From the NCBI RefSeq assembly GCF_012933385.1, contig NZ_JABBPN010000008.1, forward strand, positions 1 through 64,000: a stretch of DNA of 64,000 nucleotides, given 5' to 3'. This DNA is from Paenibacillus lemnae. GTDB taxonomy: Bacteria; Bacillota; Bacilli; Paenibacillales; Paenibacillaceae. The notes below the pieces were generated by a model that worked only from the letters and a program-made list of their open reading frames with translations, was not told the DNA's origin and made no database searches. Of this stretch, positions 35,657-46,050 are shown piece by piece. How positions within the stretch are numbered: position 1 is the stretch's first letter; each line of letters starts with the position of its first letter. The position numbers and the translations under genes were made by a program.

Positions 35657-36745
35657 TTGCGATTAAGGTATGGCATTGATCTGCAGATGTTTGCTGGGGA
35701 GAAGACAGAGAAGGCAACGCCTAAGAAACGTCAGGAAACCCGTAAAAAAGGGCAGGTTGCCAAGAGTATGGAAATTTCCGGGGCATCCATCCTGCTTGCC
35801 GCATTTCTTTGCCTGATCTTTTTCGGCAGCTACATCCGGGATCACCTGGTCCGGCTGTTCACCGATGTGTTTATCAACAGGCTCAGCATGGATGTTACAT
35901 CAGATAATGTGGTTATGCTGCTTGGAGAATACGGAATTCAAATCCTTATATTAATCGCACCGCTCTTTATCAGCGTGTTTGTAATTGCAGTCGTGGTCAA
36001 TTATATGCAGGTCGGTTTCCTCTTATCCGGCGAGTCCTTGAAGATGAAGTTCAGCAAGCTGGATCCCATTAAAGGTTTTAAAAATATCTTTTCGCTGCGT
36101 TCTCTTGTGGAGTTCTCGAAATCGATACTCAAGCTGAGCATTATTGGTTATCTCGTTTATACCTCTTTGTGGGGTGCGCGGGAAGGTCTTTCCAGGCTGG
36201 CTGCCACAAGTCCGGACACGATCTTGCATTTTACAGCAGATGTAACGCTCTGGCTGGGCATTAAAATCGGTGTTGGACTGTTGATATTAGCTGTATTCGA
36301 CTATATATATCAAAAGTATGATTATGAGAAAAACATTCGGATGTCCAAACAGGATATCAAAGATGAATATAAAAAAATGGAAGGCGATCCTTTGATTAAA
36401 GGGAAAATCAGGGAGCGTCAGCGCCGGATGGCTATGCAGCGGATGATGCAGGAAGTGCCAAAGGCGGATGTCATTATTACGAATCCGACGCATTTTGCGG
36501 TGGCGATCAAATATGACAGTTCTTCAATGGAAGCTCCTCAAGTACTGGCTAAGGGCCAAGACTATATGGCACTGAAAATCAAGGAGATCGCCAAGAAAAA
36601 CGGCGTGATGACCATGGAAAATAAACCGCTTGCCCGTGCTTTGTTCCAGCGTACGGAAATTGGTGACGCTATTCCCGGTGACATGTTTCAAGCTGTTGCC
36701 GAGGTACTGGCTTATGTATACAAACTAAAAGGCAAGGCGAATTAA
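35657..36745 (+). CDS. flhB: flagellar export switch protein FlhB
   Basis: A 362-residue protein with LQMFAGEKTEKATPKKRQET at the start, four helices, and the self-cleavage site N276-P-T-H279. After it comes the cytoplasmic C domain whose free-standing relative is at 734-1048. It switches export from hook to filament with FliK. TTG 35657 after GGGGAGTG gives an N-terminus like other FlhB; ATG 35642 would add five residues. Confidence 0.95.
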   Translation: MRLRYGIDLQMFAGEKTEKATPKKRQETRKKGQVAKSMEISGASILLAAFLCLIFFGSYIRDHLVRLFTDVFINRLSMDVTSDNVVMLLGEYGIQILILIAPLFISVFVIAVVVNYMQVGFLLSGESLKMKFSKLDPIKGFKNIFSLRSLVEFSKSILKLSIIGYLVYTSLWGAREGLSRLAATSPDTILHFTADVTLWLGIKIGVGLLILAVFDYIYQKYDYEKNIRMSKQDIKDEYKKMEGDPLIKGKIRERQRRMAMQRMMQEVPKADVIITNPTHFAVAIKYDSSSMEAPQVLAKGQDYMALKIKEIAKKNGVMTMENKPLARALFQRTEIGDAIPGDMFQAVAEVLAYVYKLKGKAN

Positions 36746-36769
36746 TGTAGGGATCGGAGGCCGACTGCA

Positions 36770-38803
36770 GTGAAAATGAAAGATTTATCGGTTTTAGCGG
36801 GTGTCATTGGAATCGTCCTTATGATGATACTTCCGATCCCGGCCTGGCTTTTGGATGTGCTGCTTGTTATCAACATCTCGCTGGCACTGATCATTTTGCT
36901 GGTTGCCATGAATACGAAGGAAGCGCTGGAATTTTCCATCTTTCCATCACTGCTTCTGATTACAACTCTTTTCCGTTTGTCACTTAACGTTTCAACAACG
37001 AAATTGATATTGTCAGAGGGAGAAGCCGGCGATGTTGTCGCGACCTTCGGCAGCTGGATTGCCGGCGGACAGATTGCGATCGGATTTGTCGTATTCCTTA
37101 TTCTGGTGGTAGTTCAATTTATCGTTATCACGAAGGGTTCAGAAAGGGTTGCTGAGGTAGCTGCCCGCTTCACCCTGGATGCGATGCCAGGTAAACAGAT
37201 GAGTATTGATGCGGATCTGAATGCTGGGATGATTAATGAAACCCAGGCAAGGGAGCGCCGCCAAAAAGTGGAGCGCGAAGCGGATTTCTACGGAGCGATG
37301 GACGGTGCCAGCAAATTTGTAAAAGGGGATGCCATCGCCTCGATCATTATTCTGCTGATCAACCTGATCGGCGGTTTTATCATCGGGATGTCCATTCACG
37401 GTATGAGCTTTGGCGAAGCGATGAGCACCTTCTCCATTCTGACCATCGGTGACGGCCTGGTCAGCCAGATCCCAGCGCTGCTGATTTCTACCGCTGCCGG
37501 ACTGATTGTGACGCGCGCTGCTTCTGACGGTAACCTTTCAGACGACCTGTCGAGTCAACTATTATCGTACCCTAAGCTCCTCTATATTGTTGCTGCTACG
37601 GTTACGATGCTGGGCCTCCTGACGCCGATTCATGTTATGACCACATTCCCGATAGCCATTGCGTTGTTCATTGCCGCGAGGAAGATGCAGAGCAGCCTGG
37701 ATCGGAAGCAGGTGGAGGTCGAGCAGCTGGAAGAAGAACAGCAGATTGAAGAAGTGCGGAGTCCGGAAAGTGTCATTAATTTACTGCAGGTCGATCCCAT
37801 CGAATTTGAGTTTGGCTACGGATTGATTCCACTGGCAGATACTCAGCAGGGCGGAGATTTACTGGACCGGATTATCATGATTCGCAGACAATGTGCCCTT
37901 GAAATGGGGCTGGTCGTACCGGTGATTCGGATCCGCGATAATATTCAGCTGAAACCTAATGAATACGTAATTAAGATCAAAGGGAACACAGTTGGCGGAG
38001 GCGAGCTCCTTCTTAATCACTATCTTGCCATGAGTCCGGGGTATGAAGATGATCTTATTACTGGTATTGAAACGACAGAACCGGCATTCGGCCTTCCGGC
38101 GCTGTGGATTGATGAGGCGGCCAAAGAACGTGCCGAGCTCGCCGGTTATACTGTTGTAGATCCTCCATCCGTTGTAGCTACCCACCTGACGGAGCTGATT
38201 AAACGTCATGCGCACGAATTAATCGGACGTCAGGAAACGAAGGCGCTTATCGATAATATCCGTGAGAGTTACCCGGTTCTGGTCGATGACCTGATTCCAT
38301 CTATTCTCTCCGTTGGAGATGTTCAAAAAGTGCTCGCCAAGCTGTTGAAGGAAAAGATATCCATTCGCGATCTCGTTACTATTTTTGAAACGCTGGCAGA
38401 CTCAGGACAATATTCTAAAGATCCTGATGTTCTTACGGAATATGTAAGACAATCCCTGTCGCGACAAATTACACAGCAATATGTTCAGGAAGGCGAAGCA
38501 ATGCGGGTAATTACGGTAGGGCCAGCGCTGGAAAAGAAAATTGCAGAAAGTGTGCAGCAGACGGAACAGGGAAGTTATATTGCGATGGATCCGGTTTCAA
38601 CTCAAAGTATTTTCCAAAAGCTGAGCGAGCAGGTGAACCGCCTGATCCAGATGGGACAGCAGCCGGTACTTCTCACCTCGCCGGCCATTCGGATGTATTT
38701 GCGGCAGGTTATCGAACGGAGCATGCAGGATATTCCGGTATTGTCCTATAGTGAGCTTGAGCCGAATGTTGAAATTCAGAGTGTCGGGGTGGTGAACTTA
38801 TGA
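36770..38803 (+). CDS. flhA: flagellar export gate protein FlhA
   Basis: A 677-residue protein. Eight helices lie in the N-terminal half, with the FHIPEP-type loop seen as VAEVAARFTLDAMPGKQMSI. The large cytoplasmic ring domain docks chaperone-substrate complexes. Length equals B. subtilis FlhA. GTG start about 10 nt after GGAGG. It overlaps flhF. Confidence 0.97.
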   Translation: MKMKDLSVLAGVIGIVLMMILPIPAWLLDVLLVINISLALIILLVAMNTKEALEFSIFPSLLLITTLFRLSLNVSTTKLILSEGEAGDVVATFGSWIAGGQIAIGFVVFLILVVVQFIVITKGSERVAEVAARFTLDAMPGKQMSIDADLNAGMINETQARERRQKVEREADFYGAMDGASKFVKGDAIASIIILLINLIGGFIIGMSIHGMSFGEAMSTFSILTIGDGLVSQIPALLISTAAGLIVTRAASDGNLSDDLSSQLLSYPKLLYIVAATVTMLGLLTPIHVMTTFPIAIALFIAARKMQSSLDRKQVEVEQLEEEQQIEEVRSPESVINLLQVDPIEFEFGYGLIPLADTQQGGDLLDRIIMIRRQCALEMGLVVPVIRIRDNIQLKPNEYVIKIKGNTVGGGELLLNHYLAMSPGYEDDLITGIETTEPAFGLPALWIDEAAKERAELAGYTVVDPPSVVATHLTELIKRHAHELIGRQETKALIDNIRESYPVLVDDLIPSILSVGDVQKVLAKLLKEKISIRDLVTIFETLADSGQYSKDPDVLTEYVRQSLSRQITQQYVQEGEAMRVITVGPALEKKIAESVQQTEQGSYIAMDPVSTQSIFQKLSEQVNRLIQMGQQPVLLTSPAIRMYLRQVIERSMQDIPVLSYSELEPNVEIQSVGVVNL

Positions 38804-40083
38804 GAGTGAGAAGGTATGTCGTAGATACGATGCCGGAGGCAATGCTGAGTATCCGTAAGGATTTGGGGGGCGAGGCGGTGATCCTCAGCTCCAAGGAGAT
38901 CAAGGTAGGCGGATTTCTCGGGATGTTTGCGACTCGAAAGATTGAAGTGATTGCCGCTATCGAAAAAGAAGATGCCCCTAAGCCAAAGCCTGAAGGATCG
39001 ATAAAGCAGCCTCAGCCCCAAGTTCCGCGTAATGCGCTTTCGAAGGCATATAAAAAGTCAGAGGCTCCTTCAAAGCCAACTCAGGCAGATCAAGCTGGTG
39101 AAAGCTTTGCTCAAGATTTTATAGCAGCGGCGGCTGCCGAACCAAATCCAATACAAGCCGAACGCTTAGACTTAACCCAGACCGATGAAAAGAGACTCGC
39201 ATCAGAACAGCATCTGCTTCATGAGATTCGGGAAGTCAAGGATTGGATCGCCAAACTATCTCGTCAGAGCAGCGCTCAGGAGGATTGGCCGGAGGGCGTC
39301 ATTACGATCCGTGACCACCTAAATGCACAAGGGCTGTCATCATCGCTTGTGGAGACGTGGATTCAGGAAGTTTTACAGGAGTGGAAAGCTTCCGGAGGAA
39401 GTATGTCAGAGCAAGCGTTGAATGACTCATTCTTGCGGCAGGCCGAGCGTTTCCTGGAAGGGAGGTTTGGCGGGGGGATTCGGCAAGATACTCGGATGGT
39501 TTATATTGCTGGTCCTACCGGTGTAGGAAAAACCACAACGATTGCCAAACTGGCGGCTGAGCAGCTTTTTAAATATCAGCGTAAAGTCGGCTTCATTACT
39601 TCTGATACGTACAGAATATCAGCTGTTGAACAGCTTAAAACGTATGCTTCCATACTGAATGTACCTATAGAAGTGGTTCAATCACCAGGCGATATGCAGA
39701 GAGCAATGCAGCGCCTGGAATCATGCGATTTAATTCTAATGGACACAGCGGGCAGAAATTATCGTAATGAGATGTTCGTATCTGAACTGCAAAGCCTGCT
39801 GCCTGGAAGTCCGAATAGTGAGACATATCTGGTGCTCAGCTTGACGTCCAAAAGCAGTGATATGTTAGAAATCACAGGTCATTTCAGCAAATTCGTGCTG
39901 GATAAGGTGATTTTTACGAAATTGGACGAGACCGGAAGCTGTGGTGCATTGTTCAATCTTCTAGCCGAACATTCATTACAGCTGTCTTACATGACCAACG
40001 GGCAGAACGTCCCGGACGATCTGCTTATGCCGGATATGGCGATGCTGACATCTCTGCTTTTCGGGAGAGATTTACATGAATGA
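38800..40083 (+). CDS. flhF: SRP-family GTPase FlhF (flagellar placement)
   Basis: 427 residues, longer than the B. subtilis protein (366) because of a Pro/Ala/Gln-rich B segment at about 55-130. The NG domain follows, with P-loop GPTGVGKTT at 238-246 and conserved SDTYRISAVEQLKTYA and MDTAGRN. It sets flagellum position and number together with FlhG. It overlaps flhA and flhG. Confidence 0.95.
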   Translation: MRVRRYVVDTMPEAMLSIRKDLGGEAVILSSKEIKVGGFLGMFATRKIEVIAAIEKEDAPKPKPEGSIKQPQPQVPRNALSKAYKKSEAPSKPTQADQAGESFAQDFIAAAAAEPNPIQAERLDLTQTDEKRLASEQHLLHEIREVKDWIAKLSRQSSAQEDWPEGVITIRDHLNAQGLSSSLVETWIQEVLQEWKASGGSMSEQALNDSFLRQAERFLEGRFGGGIRQDTRMVYIAGPTGVGKTTTIAKLAAEQLFKYQRKVGFITSDTYRISAVEQLKTYASILNVPIEVVQSPGDMQRAMQRLESCDLILMDTAGRNYRNEMFVSELQSLLPGSPNSETYLVLSLTSKSSDMLEITGHFSKFVLDKVIFTKLDETGSCGALFNLLAEHSLQLSYMTNGQNVPDDLLMPDMAMLTSLLFGRDLHE

Positions 40084-40957
40084 TCAGGCAGAAACATTAA
40101 GACAATTGGTCTCTACACACCATCACACTTCAAATCCGGCTGTGGAAAGAACTGCACAGATCATTACCATTTGCAGCGGAAAGGGTGGTGTCGGAAAATC
40201 GAATTTCACACTGAACTTTGCGCTTTCGCTGCAATCGCTGGGTAAAAAAGTGATCATCTTTGATGCAGATATTGGAATGGCGAATATTGACGTGTTAATG
40301 GGCGTTTCATCCAGATATAACCTTTATCACCTGCTGCGGCGAGAAAAGCGACTGGATGAAGTGATCCATCGCGGGCCTGAAGGTCTTCCTTACATTGCTG
40401 GAGGTTCGGGTATTTCTGATATGTTTTCCCTTACAGAGGGAGATTTGAATTATTTCGTTTCTCAAATGGAAACGATGGCACAGGAAATGGATTACATCAT
40501 TTTCGATACAGGAGCCGGATTGTCCAAGGAGAACCTGAAATTTATCACTTCAGCTGATCAGTGTCTGGTTGTCACTACTCCGGAACCCACCTCCATTACA
40601 GATGCATACGCTTTGATCAAGGTCGTTCACGGGTCGCATCCCGAGGTTCCGTTCTCCCTTGTGATCAACAGGGCTTCAGATGAAATTGAGGCCAGGGAAA
40701 CCTCAGACAAGATCATATTAACCGCCAGACGTTTTCTCGAACTTGATATCCGGATGTTGGGTTATGTGCGTGAGGATCAGGCTGTCGTAAAGTCGGTAAA
40801 GAGGCAGTATCCTTTTTTACTGGGCTTTCCGCGAAGTCATGCGGCTCACGATATTCAGCGGCTTGCAGCGTTATATGCGGCTGTGACGGTATCCGGAGAA
40901 CATTCGGTTCGAAACGGAATAAAAGGATTTATGCAGCGTTGGCTTAAACGTAAATAG
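40076..40957 (+). CDS. flhG: MinD-like ATPase FlhG (YlxH)
   Basis: A 293-residue protein. The N-terminal DQAETLR motif (residues 3-9) is the short helix that stimulates FlhF GTPase. The deviant Walker A CSGKGGVGKSN is at 33-43, then FDADIGMANIDVLMG. C-terminal membrane-targeting basic helix GIKGFMQRWLKRK. It limits the number and position of basal bodies and hands FliM/FliY to FliG. Confidence 0.95.
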   Translation: MNDQAETLRQLVSTHHHTSNPAVERTAQIITICSGKGGVGKSNFTLNFALSLQSLGKKVIIFDADIGMANIDVLMGVSSRYNLYHLLRREKRLDEVIHRGPEGLPYIAGGSGISDMFSLTEGDLNYFVSQMETMAQEMDYIIFDTGAGLSKENLKFITSADQCLVVTTPEPTSITDAYALIKVVHGSHPEVPFSLVINRASDEIEARETSDKIILTARRFLELDIRMLGYVREDQAVVKSVKRQYPFLLGFPRSHAAHDIQRLAALYAAVTVSGEHSVRNGIKGFMQRWLKRK

Positions 40958-40996
40958 CCGTTCCTGATGGAACGAAAAGCAGAGGTGTAGACATCT

Positions 40997-42316
40997 ATGA
41001 AGCCTTTTCGTGTGCTGGTGGTTGACGATTCCAAATTTATGAGAAAAATCATATCGGATCTGATCGAGAAGGATTCCCGGTTTATGGTGGCAGGAACAGC
41101 CCGGAATGGCAGGGAGGCTTTAGAACAGGTAAAAAGTCTTGAGCCGGATCTGATTACGATGGATGTTGAAATGCCGGAAATGAACGGATTGGAAGCCTTA
41201 CAGAGTATTATGCAGGATCAACCGACACCAGTGATTATGCTTTCCGGCATCAATGAGCAGGGGATGAAGGAAACCATCATTGCCTTGGAATATGGAGCGT
41301 TTGATTTTATACGCAAACCTTCCATCACCAATGCACAGGATATCGATTCTGTCGGAAGGGAGCTGATTAAGCAGCTCAGCGCTGCAATACAAGCCAAGGA
41401 ACGGCGTGCTCTTTGGGAGGAAGAAGAACAACGGAAACAGTTAGAGCGACTCATACCCGATCCTTCTTTCACGTCAAGGAGAGAAAGAACCGAACTCAGC
41501 AAACCAGCTGCAAATTTGATGGATTACAAATCCGAATCTCTCACACAACGACCAGTTCCCAGTCAGGCATCAAAGCTTGAAACTGACAAGAGTTTATCTA
41601 AGGAAAGCCGGGACTCAATCACATTACCGAAGCCGTCAGGCGGAAAGCAGAAGAGGCACACACACAGGAGTGACGGCCCGCAAATTTCAGAGACAAAATC
41701 TCTAAACGGGATGACTACTAAGTCAACTGTGATGAGTCAACTGGTGGCTGTCGGGTGCTCAACGGGAGGACCACGTGCATTACGGACGCTGCTGGAGAAT
41801 CTCCCGGAAAATTTTCCTGCACCCGTGGTGATTGTACAGCATATGCCTCCAAATTTCACCAAATCACTTGCTGCACGCCTAAATTCATTCAGTCAACTGG
41901 AAGTGATGGAAGCTGCACACGGCATGGTACTGCGAAAGGGATGCGCCTACATTGCCCCTGGGGGACGTCATATTTCTCTAGACCGGTCTCAAAACGGAGA
42001 TATTGTCATTCTGGTTACACAGGAAGAGCCTCGGAATGGTCATCGTCCTTCAGTCGAAGTACTGTTCGAATCGCTTCTTCCTTTTGAACATATAAAGCGT
42101 CATCTCATATTGATGACCGGCATGGGCAGCGATGGGGCTAGAGCTATGAAAAAGCTCTATGACGCAGGTGTAACTTCCACATTCGCAGAAAGTGAAGAAA
42201 CTTGTGTTGTGTACGGCATGCCGCGTTCAGCCGTTGAGCTTGGTTGTGTAAGCTATATACTTCCGCTCCAGGAGATTTCAGCCAAGCTCGTTCAGTCTGT
42301 AATTAATGAAAAGTGA
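40997..42316 (+). CDS. cheB: chemotaxis methylesterase CheB
   Basis: 439 residues. The receiver domain has D56 (ITMDVEMPEMNG). The C-terminal esterase has S255 in GCSTGG, H282 in VIVQHMP and the Asp in GMGSDGA. The linker between them (about 130-245) is very long, polar and low in complexity, which makes the protein about 80 residues longer than B. subtilis CheB. It removes methyl groups from chemoreceptors. No cheR gene is in the window. Confidence 0.95.
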   Translation: MKPFRVLVVDDSKFMRKIISDLIEKDSRFMVAGTARNGREALEQVKSLEPDLITMDVEMPEMNGLEALQSIMQDQPTPVIMLSGINEQGMKETIIALEYGAFDFIRKPSITNAQDIDSVGRELIKQLSAAIQAKERRALWEEEEQRKQLERLIPDPSFTSRRERTELSKPAANLMDYKSESLTQRPVPSQASKLETDKSLSKESRDSITLPKPSGGKQKRHTHRSDGPQISETKSLNGMTTKSTVMSQLVAVGCSTGGPRALRTLLENLPENFPAPVVIVQHMPPNFTKSLAARLNSFSQLEVMEAAHGMVLRKGCAYIAPGGRHISLDRSQNGDIVILVTQEEPRNGHRPSVEVLFESLLPFEHIKRHLILMTGMGSDGARAMKKLYDAGVTSTFAESEETCVVYGMPRSAVELGCVSYILPLQEISAKLVQSVINEK

Positions 42317-42339
42317 ACTCATGAAGGAGGTGTCTCGCA

Positions 42340-44415
42340 ATGGACATGAATCAGTACCTAAGCATGTTTATTGATGAGTCCAATGATCATCTGCAGTCAT
42401 TAAATGAAAACATGCTTCAACTGGAAAGCAGCCCGGATGATCTGGGAATTGTGCAGGTCATTTTCCGCTCTGCCCATACTTTAAAAGGTATGGCGGCTAC
42501 GATGGGATTCGAGGATTTGGCTTCCCTCACCCATCAGATGGAGAATGTACTGGATCTCGTTAGAAACGAAAAGCTCACCATGCAGGATTATATATTTGAC
42601 ACTCTGTTTAAAAGCCTGGATGCACTTGAATCCATGGTGCAGGATATTGTTCAGGGCGGGGAAGGCAAAGCAGATGTCTCGTCCATTGTAGCTTCATTGC
42701 AAGCTATTGAGCGTGGTGAAGGAGCAGCTGCGGCTTCATCAGGCAGTACTCCTGTGCAGGAGACTTCCACTCCTGCGGCTGAAGGCATTGAACTGGATGA
42801 ATTTCAATTCTCGGTGCTGAACCAATCGATCGCGGAAGGACATCAGGTAGTATACATACAGGTCAGACTCCGAGATGACTGCCAGCTTAAAGCCGTTCGC
42901 GCTTACATGGTATTTGAACTGCTGGAGAGAGCCGGCGAAATCGTCAAGACCTTCCCGGATGTTCAGGAAATCGAACAGGGCGAGTTTGAACAAGGGTTTT
43001 CACTCTATTTCATTACTCAAAAAGATGCCGGGGATCTTCAAAGCCAAATTCTTAACATTTCTGAAGTCGATACGGCGCAGGTCATCACATTGGATCATGA
43101 ATCACTGGAGCAAATGGCGATGCGCAGCACAGCAGCAGCAGAAACAGCGGCTGGACTGGCGGCAGCCCCTGAATCGCCTGCTGTGTCTTTGCAGCCAGTG
43201 AAAGCCAGCGAATCTGTCACACCGGCTCCAAAACCTCAGGCCAAAGCTTCAGGAACCCCTGCTCCATCACGTACCATTCGTGTGGATATTGAGCGTTTGG
43301 ATGTATTGATGAATCTTTTTAGTGAACTTCTCATTGATCGCTCCCGTCTAGAGCAGCTGGCGCATGACGCCAAGAATCAAGAGCTTACCGATACCGTAGA
43401 GCATATGAGCCGGGTCAGCAGTGACCTGCAGAACATTGTGCTGAAGCTGCGGATGGTACCGGTAGATACTGTGTTTAACCGTTTCCCGAGAATGGTAAGA
43501 GATCTGGCAAAGTCGCTGGATAAGAAAATTGACCTGGTCATTACAGGTGCAGAAACTGAATTGGACCGTACAGTCATTGATGAAATCGGCGATCCGCTTG
43601 TTCACCTGCTGCGAAACTCTGTGGATCATGGCATTGAGCCTACTGCTGACCGAATTGCAGCTGGCAAGGACGAGACTGGTACAGTAAATCTCCGTGCATT
43701 TCATAGCGGCAATCACGTATTCATTGAGATCGAGGATGACGGACGGGGTATTATTCGTGAAAATATTATCCGCAGTGCCATCAGTAAAGGTGTGGTTACA
43801 GAAGACCAGGCTGCAGCAATGTCAGATTCCGAAGCGCATCAGCTGTTGTTTGCACCGGGATTCAGTACGGCTGAAAAAATATCCGATGTGTCCGGCCGTG
43901 GTGTCGGGCTGGATGTGGTGAAATCCAAAATTAATGCACTGGGCGGCAACGTAACCATTTATTCTACGCCAGGTAAAGGTACGAACTTTTCTGTACAGCT
44001 TCCGCTGACACTATCTATCATTGCCGCTATGCTGATCAAAATGGGCTCAGAGAAGTTCGCGATTCCATTAAGTTCGATCGTTGAGACAGGCATTGTGAAG
44101 CAGGGTCAAATCCGTACCGTGCATGGCATACGAATGATTCCATTTCGAGATTCCCATATTCCAATCATTTCGCTCAGTAAAGTGTTTAATATTTCGGATT
44201 TTGATGAGACAGAAGAAATCGAAACCGAGATTGTGGTTATTCGCAAAGGGGAGCGACTGGCAGCTCTCGCCATTGATGATTTCATCGGACAAAGTGAAAT
44301 TGTGCTGAAAAGCTTGGGCAAATATCTGCCAGCAGTTCAGGGAGTCTCGGGAGCCACAATTCTTGGTGATGGACAAGTTGCACTTATACTGGATCCGAAT
44401 GCTTTCATTAAATAA
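42340..44415 (+). CDS. cheA: chemotaxis histidine kinase CheA
   Basis: A 691-residue kinase. The Hpt domain has H46 (RSAHTLKGMAATMG). A CheY/CheB-binding P2 domain is followed by an Ala/Pro-rich linker, the dimerisation domain (VDIERLDVLMNLFSELLIDR), the ATPase with N, G1 and G2 boxes (LLRNSVDHGIE, IEDDGRGI, GRGVGLDVVKSKI) and the CheW-like P5. ATG follows AAGGAGGTG. Confidence 0.97.
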   Translation: MDMNQYLSMFIDESNDHLQSLNENMLQLESSPDDLGIVQVIFRSAHTLKGMAATMGFEDLASLTHQMENVLDLVRNEKLTMQDYIFDTLFKSLDALESMVQDIVQGGEGKADVSSIVASLQAIERGEGAAAASSGSTPVQETSTPAAEGIELDEFQFSVLNQSIAEGHQVVYIQVRLRDDCQLKAVRAYMVFELLERAGEIVKTFPDVQEIEQGEFEQGFSLYFITQKDAGDLQSQILNISEVDTAQVITLDHESLEQMAMRSTAAAETAAGLAAAPESPAVSLQPVKASESVTPAPKPQAKASGTPAPSRTIRVDIERLDVLMNLFSELLIDRSRLEQLAHDAKNQELTDTVEHMSRVSSDLQNIVLKLRMVPVDTVFNRFPRMVRDLAKSLDKKIDLVITGAETELDRTVIDEIGDPLVHLLRNSVDHGIEPTADRIAAGKDETGTVNLRAFHSGNHVFIEIEDDGRGIIRENIIRSAISKGVVTEDQAAAMSDSEAHQLLFAPGFSTAEKISDVSGRGVGLDVVKSKINALGGNVTIYSTPGKGTNFSVQLPLTLSIIAAMLIKMGSEKFAIPLSSIVETGIVKQGQIRTVHGIRMIPFRDSHIPIISLSKVFNISDFDETEEIETEIVVIRKGERLAALAIDDFIGQSEIVLKSLGKYLPAVQGVSGATILGDGQVALILDPNAFIK

Positions 44416-44467
44416 GAATCAATCTGTGACGGCGGTAATCAAGGTTATCACTTAGGGAGGGTTTCAC

Positions 44468-44929
44468 ATGGGAGAAGAAATTAAGGTAATCGTATTTAAG
44501 CTAGGCACGGAGGAGTATGGAATCGAGGTCGAGAAAGTTCAGACGATTGAACGGTTGATGCCTATTACTCGTGTTCCCAAAACATACGCTTTTGTAAAAG
44601 GTGTTATCAATCTTCGTGGTGTAGTTATCCCGGTTATTGACCTTAGAGGCCGCTTTAACCTGCCTGAGGTAGAGCCTACAGAGCAGACCCGGATTATTAT
44701 TGTAGCCGTCAATGAGATGCAGGTCGGCTTTATCGTAGATTCAGCCAGTGATGTGGTTGATTTGAACAGCGACAGCATTGATTTGCCGCCTGAAGTGGTT
44801 GGGGGAATAAAGGCTAAATATCTTCGCGGTGTAGCTAAGCTTAGCGAAGATCGCCTGCTTGTTATGCTGAACCTTGCGGAGGTTTTGAATAAAAGCGAGA
44901 TTGTCCAGCTTGAAGGGCTGGAGGAGTAG
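44468..44929 (+). CDS. cheW: chemotaxis coupling protein CheW
   Basis: A 153-residue SH3-like adaptor: VIVFKLGTEEYGIEVEKVQ, then PRTYAFVKGVINLRGVVIPV-like PKTYAFVKGVINLRGVVIPV and DLRGRFNLP. It joins receptors and CheA. It is two nucleotides from cheC. Confidence 0.97.
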   Translation: MGEEIKVIVFKLGTEEYGIEVEKVQTIERLMPITRVPKTYAFVKGVINLRGVVIPVIDLRGRFNLPEVEPTEQTRIIIVAVNEMQVGFIVDSASDVVDLNSDSIDLPPEVVGGIKAKYLRGVAKLSEDRLLVMLNLAEVLNKSEIVQLEGLEE

Positions 44930-44931
44930 CT

Positions 44932-45558
44932 GTGGAACTTTTTAAACACGGTAAAGATTTTAAAATGGATGTTCTCAAGGAGGTCGGGAATATCGGTGCA
45001 GGTAACGCAGCCACCGCACTTTCCCAGCTTCTGAATAAACCGATCGATATGGCCGTGCCTCAAGTACAGCTGATTCCGTTTGAGCAGATCGCTGAAAACG
45101 TCGGTGGTCCCGAGAAGATCGTTCTTGCCGTATTTCTAAGGGTAGAAGGAGAGGCGCCGGGTAATTTATTTTTCATTATGACACCGGAGGCTGGAAAGAA
45201 ACTTCTGCATACACTCGCAGGCATTGAAGTATCTCAGGATGGCGTATTCACCGAAATGGAACAGTCAGCCATCAGCGAAATTGGCAACATTTTGGCAGGT
45301 TCCTATTTGTCCTCTCTGGCAGATTTCACCAAGCTGTCGATGATGCCGACTGTACCTGGACTGGCGATGGATATGGCTGGCGCAGTGCTGAGCTACGGCC
45401 TGCTGCAGTTCGGAGAAATGGGGGATGATGCCCTGCTGATCAACACTACCTTTCTTGAGGGCGAATATGAGGTTGAGGGACAGTTTTTCCTGATTCCGGA
45501 TCCTGAAACCTTCGCTCAAATTTTTGAAGCGCTGGGAGTGCCTTTGGAGCATGATTGA
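44932..45558 (+). CDS. cheC: CheY-P phosphatase CheC
   Basis: A 208-residue protein with both phosphatase helices, EVGNIGAGNAATALSQLL and EISEIGNILAG-like SAISEIGNILAGSYLSSL. It dephosphorylates CheY-P and binds CheD for adaptation. GTG start at 44932. Its stop overlaps cheD (ATGATTGA). Confidence 0.95.
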   Translation: MELFKHGKDFKMDVLKEVGNIGAGNAATALSQLLNKPIDMAVPQVQLIPFEQIAENVGGPEKIVLAVFLRVEGEAPGNLFFIMTPEAGKKLLHTLAGIEVSQDGVFTEMEQSAISEIGNILAGSYLSSLADFTKLSMMPTVPGLAMDMAGAVLSYGLLQFGEMGDDALLINTTFLEGEYEVEGQFFLIPDPETFAQIFEALGVPLEHD

Positions 45559-46048
45559 AGAGAAGAGCATTGTCAAAGTCGCCATGGCAGATTTAAATGT
45601 ATGTGACTCACAGGGGATATTAAGAACAACTGGTCTGGGCTCTTGTGTGGGTCTGACTTTATATGATCCGCTGCTCAAAATTGGCGGAATGGCTCATGTT
45701 ATGCTTCCGTCTTCATCTATAGCACGTGAAGGTCAGCTCAATCTCGCCAAATATGCGGACACGGCTCTGCCTGTGCTGTACAACAAACTGCTCACTCTCG
45801 GTGCATCTCCAGGCCGGCTAGTGGCAAAAATGGCAGGCGGTGCCCAAATGTTTGCTTTCTCCGGGGCGGGCGACAGTATGCGGATCGGTCCTCGAAATGT
45901 TGATTCCTGTAAAGAGGGCCTGGAACAGATGCATATTCCGCTGATTGGTGAAGATACCGGAGGAAATTATGGAAGAACTGTGGAATTAGACTGCTCAACG
46001 GGTAAATTTACCATAAGAAGTGTACAAAGAGATATAAAGGAATTGTAG
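45551..46048 (+). CDS. cheD: chemoreceptor glutamine deamidase CheD
   Basis: A 165-residue protein. The catalytic C32 lies in TTGLGSCVGLTLYDP and H49 in GGMAHVMLPSS. It deamidates receptor glutamines and activates CheC. ATG 45551, overlapping the cheC stop, gives the family length; an in-frame TTG at 45524 would add nine residues. Confidence 0.93.
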   Translation: MIEEKSIVKVAMADLNVCDSQGILRTTGLGSCVGLTLYDPLLKIGGMAHVMLPSSSIAREGQLNLAKYADTALPVLYNKLLTLGASPGRLVAKMAGGAQMFAFSGAGDSMRIGPRNVDSCKEGLEQMHIPLIGEDTGGNYGRTVELDCSTGKFTIRSVQRDIKEL

Positions 46049-46050
46049 CC

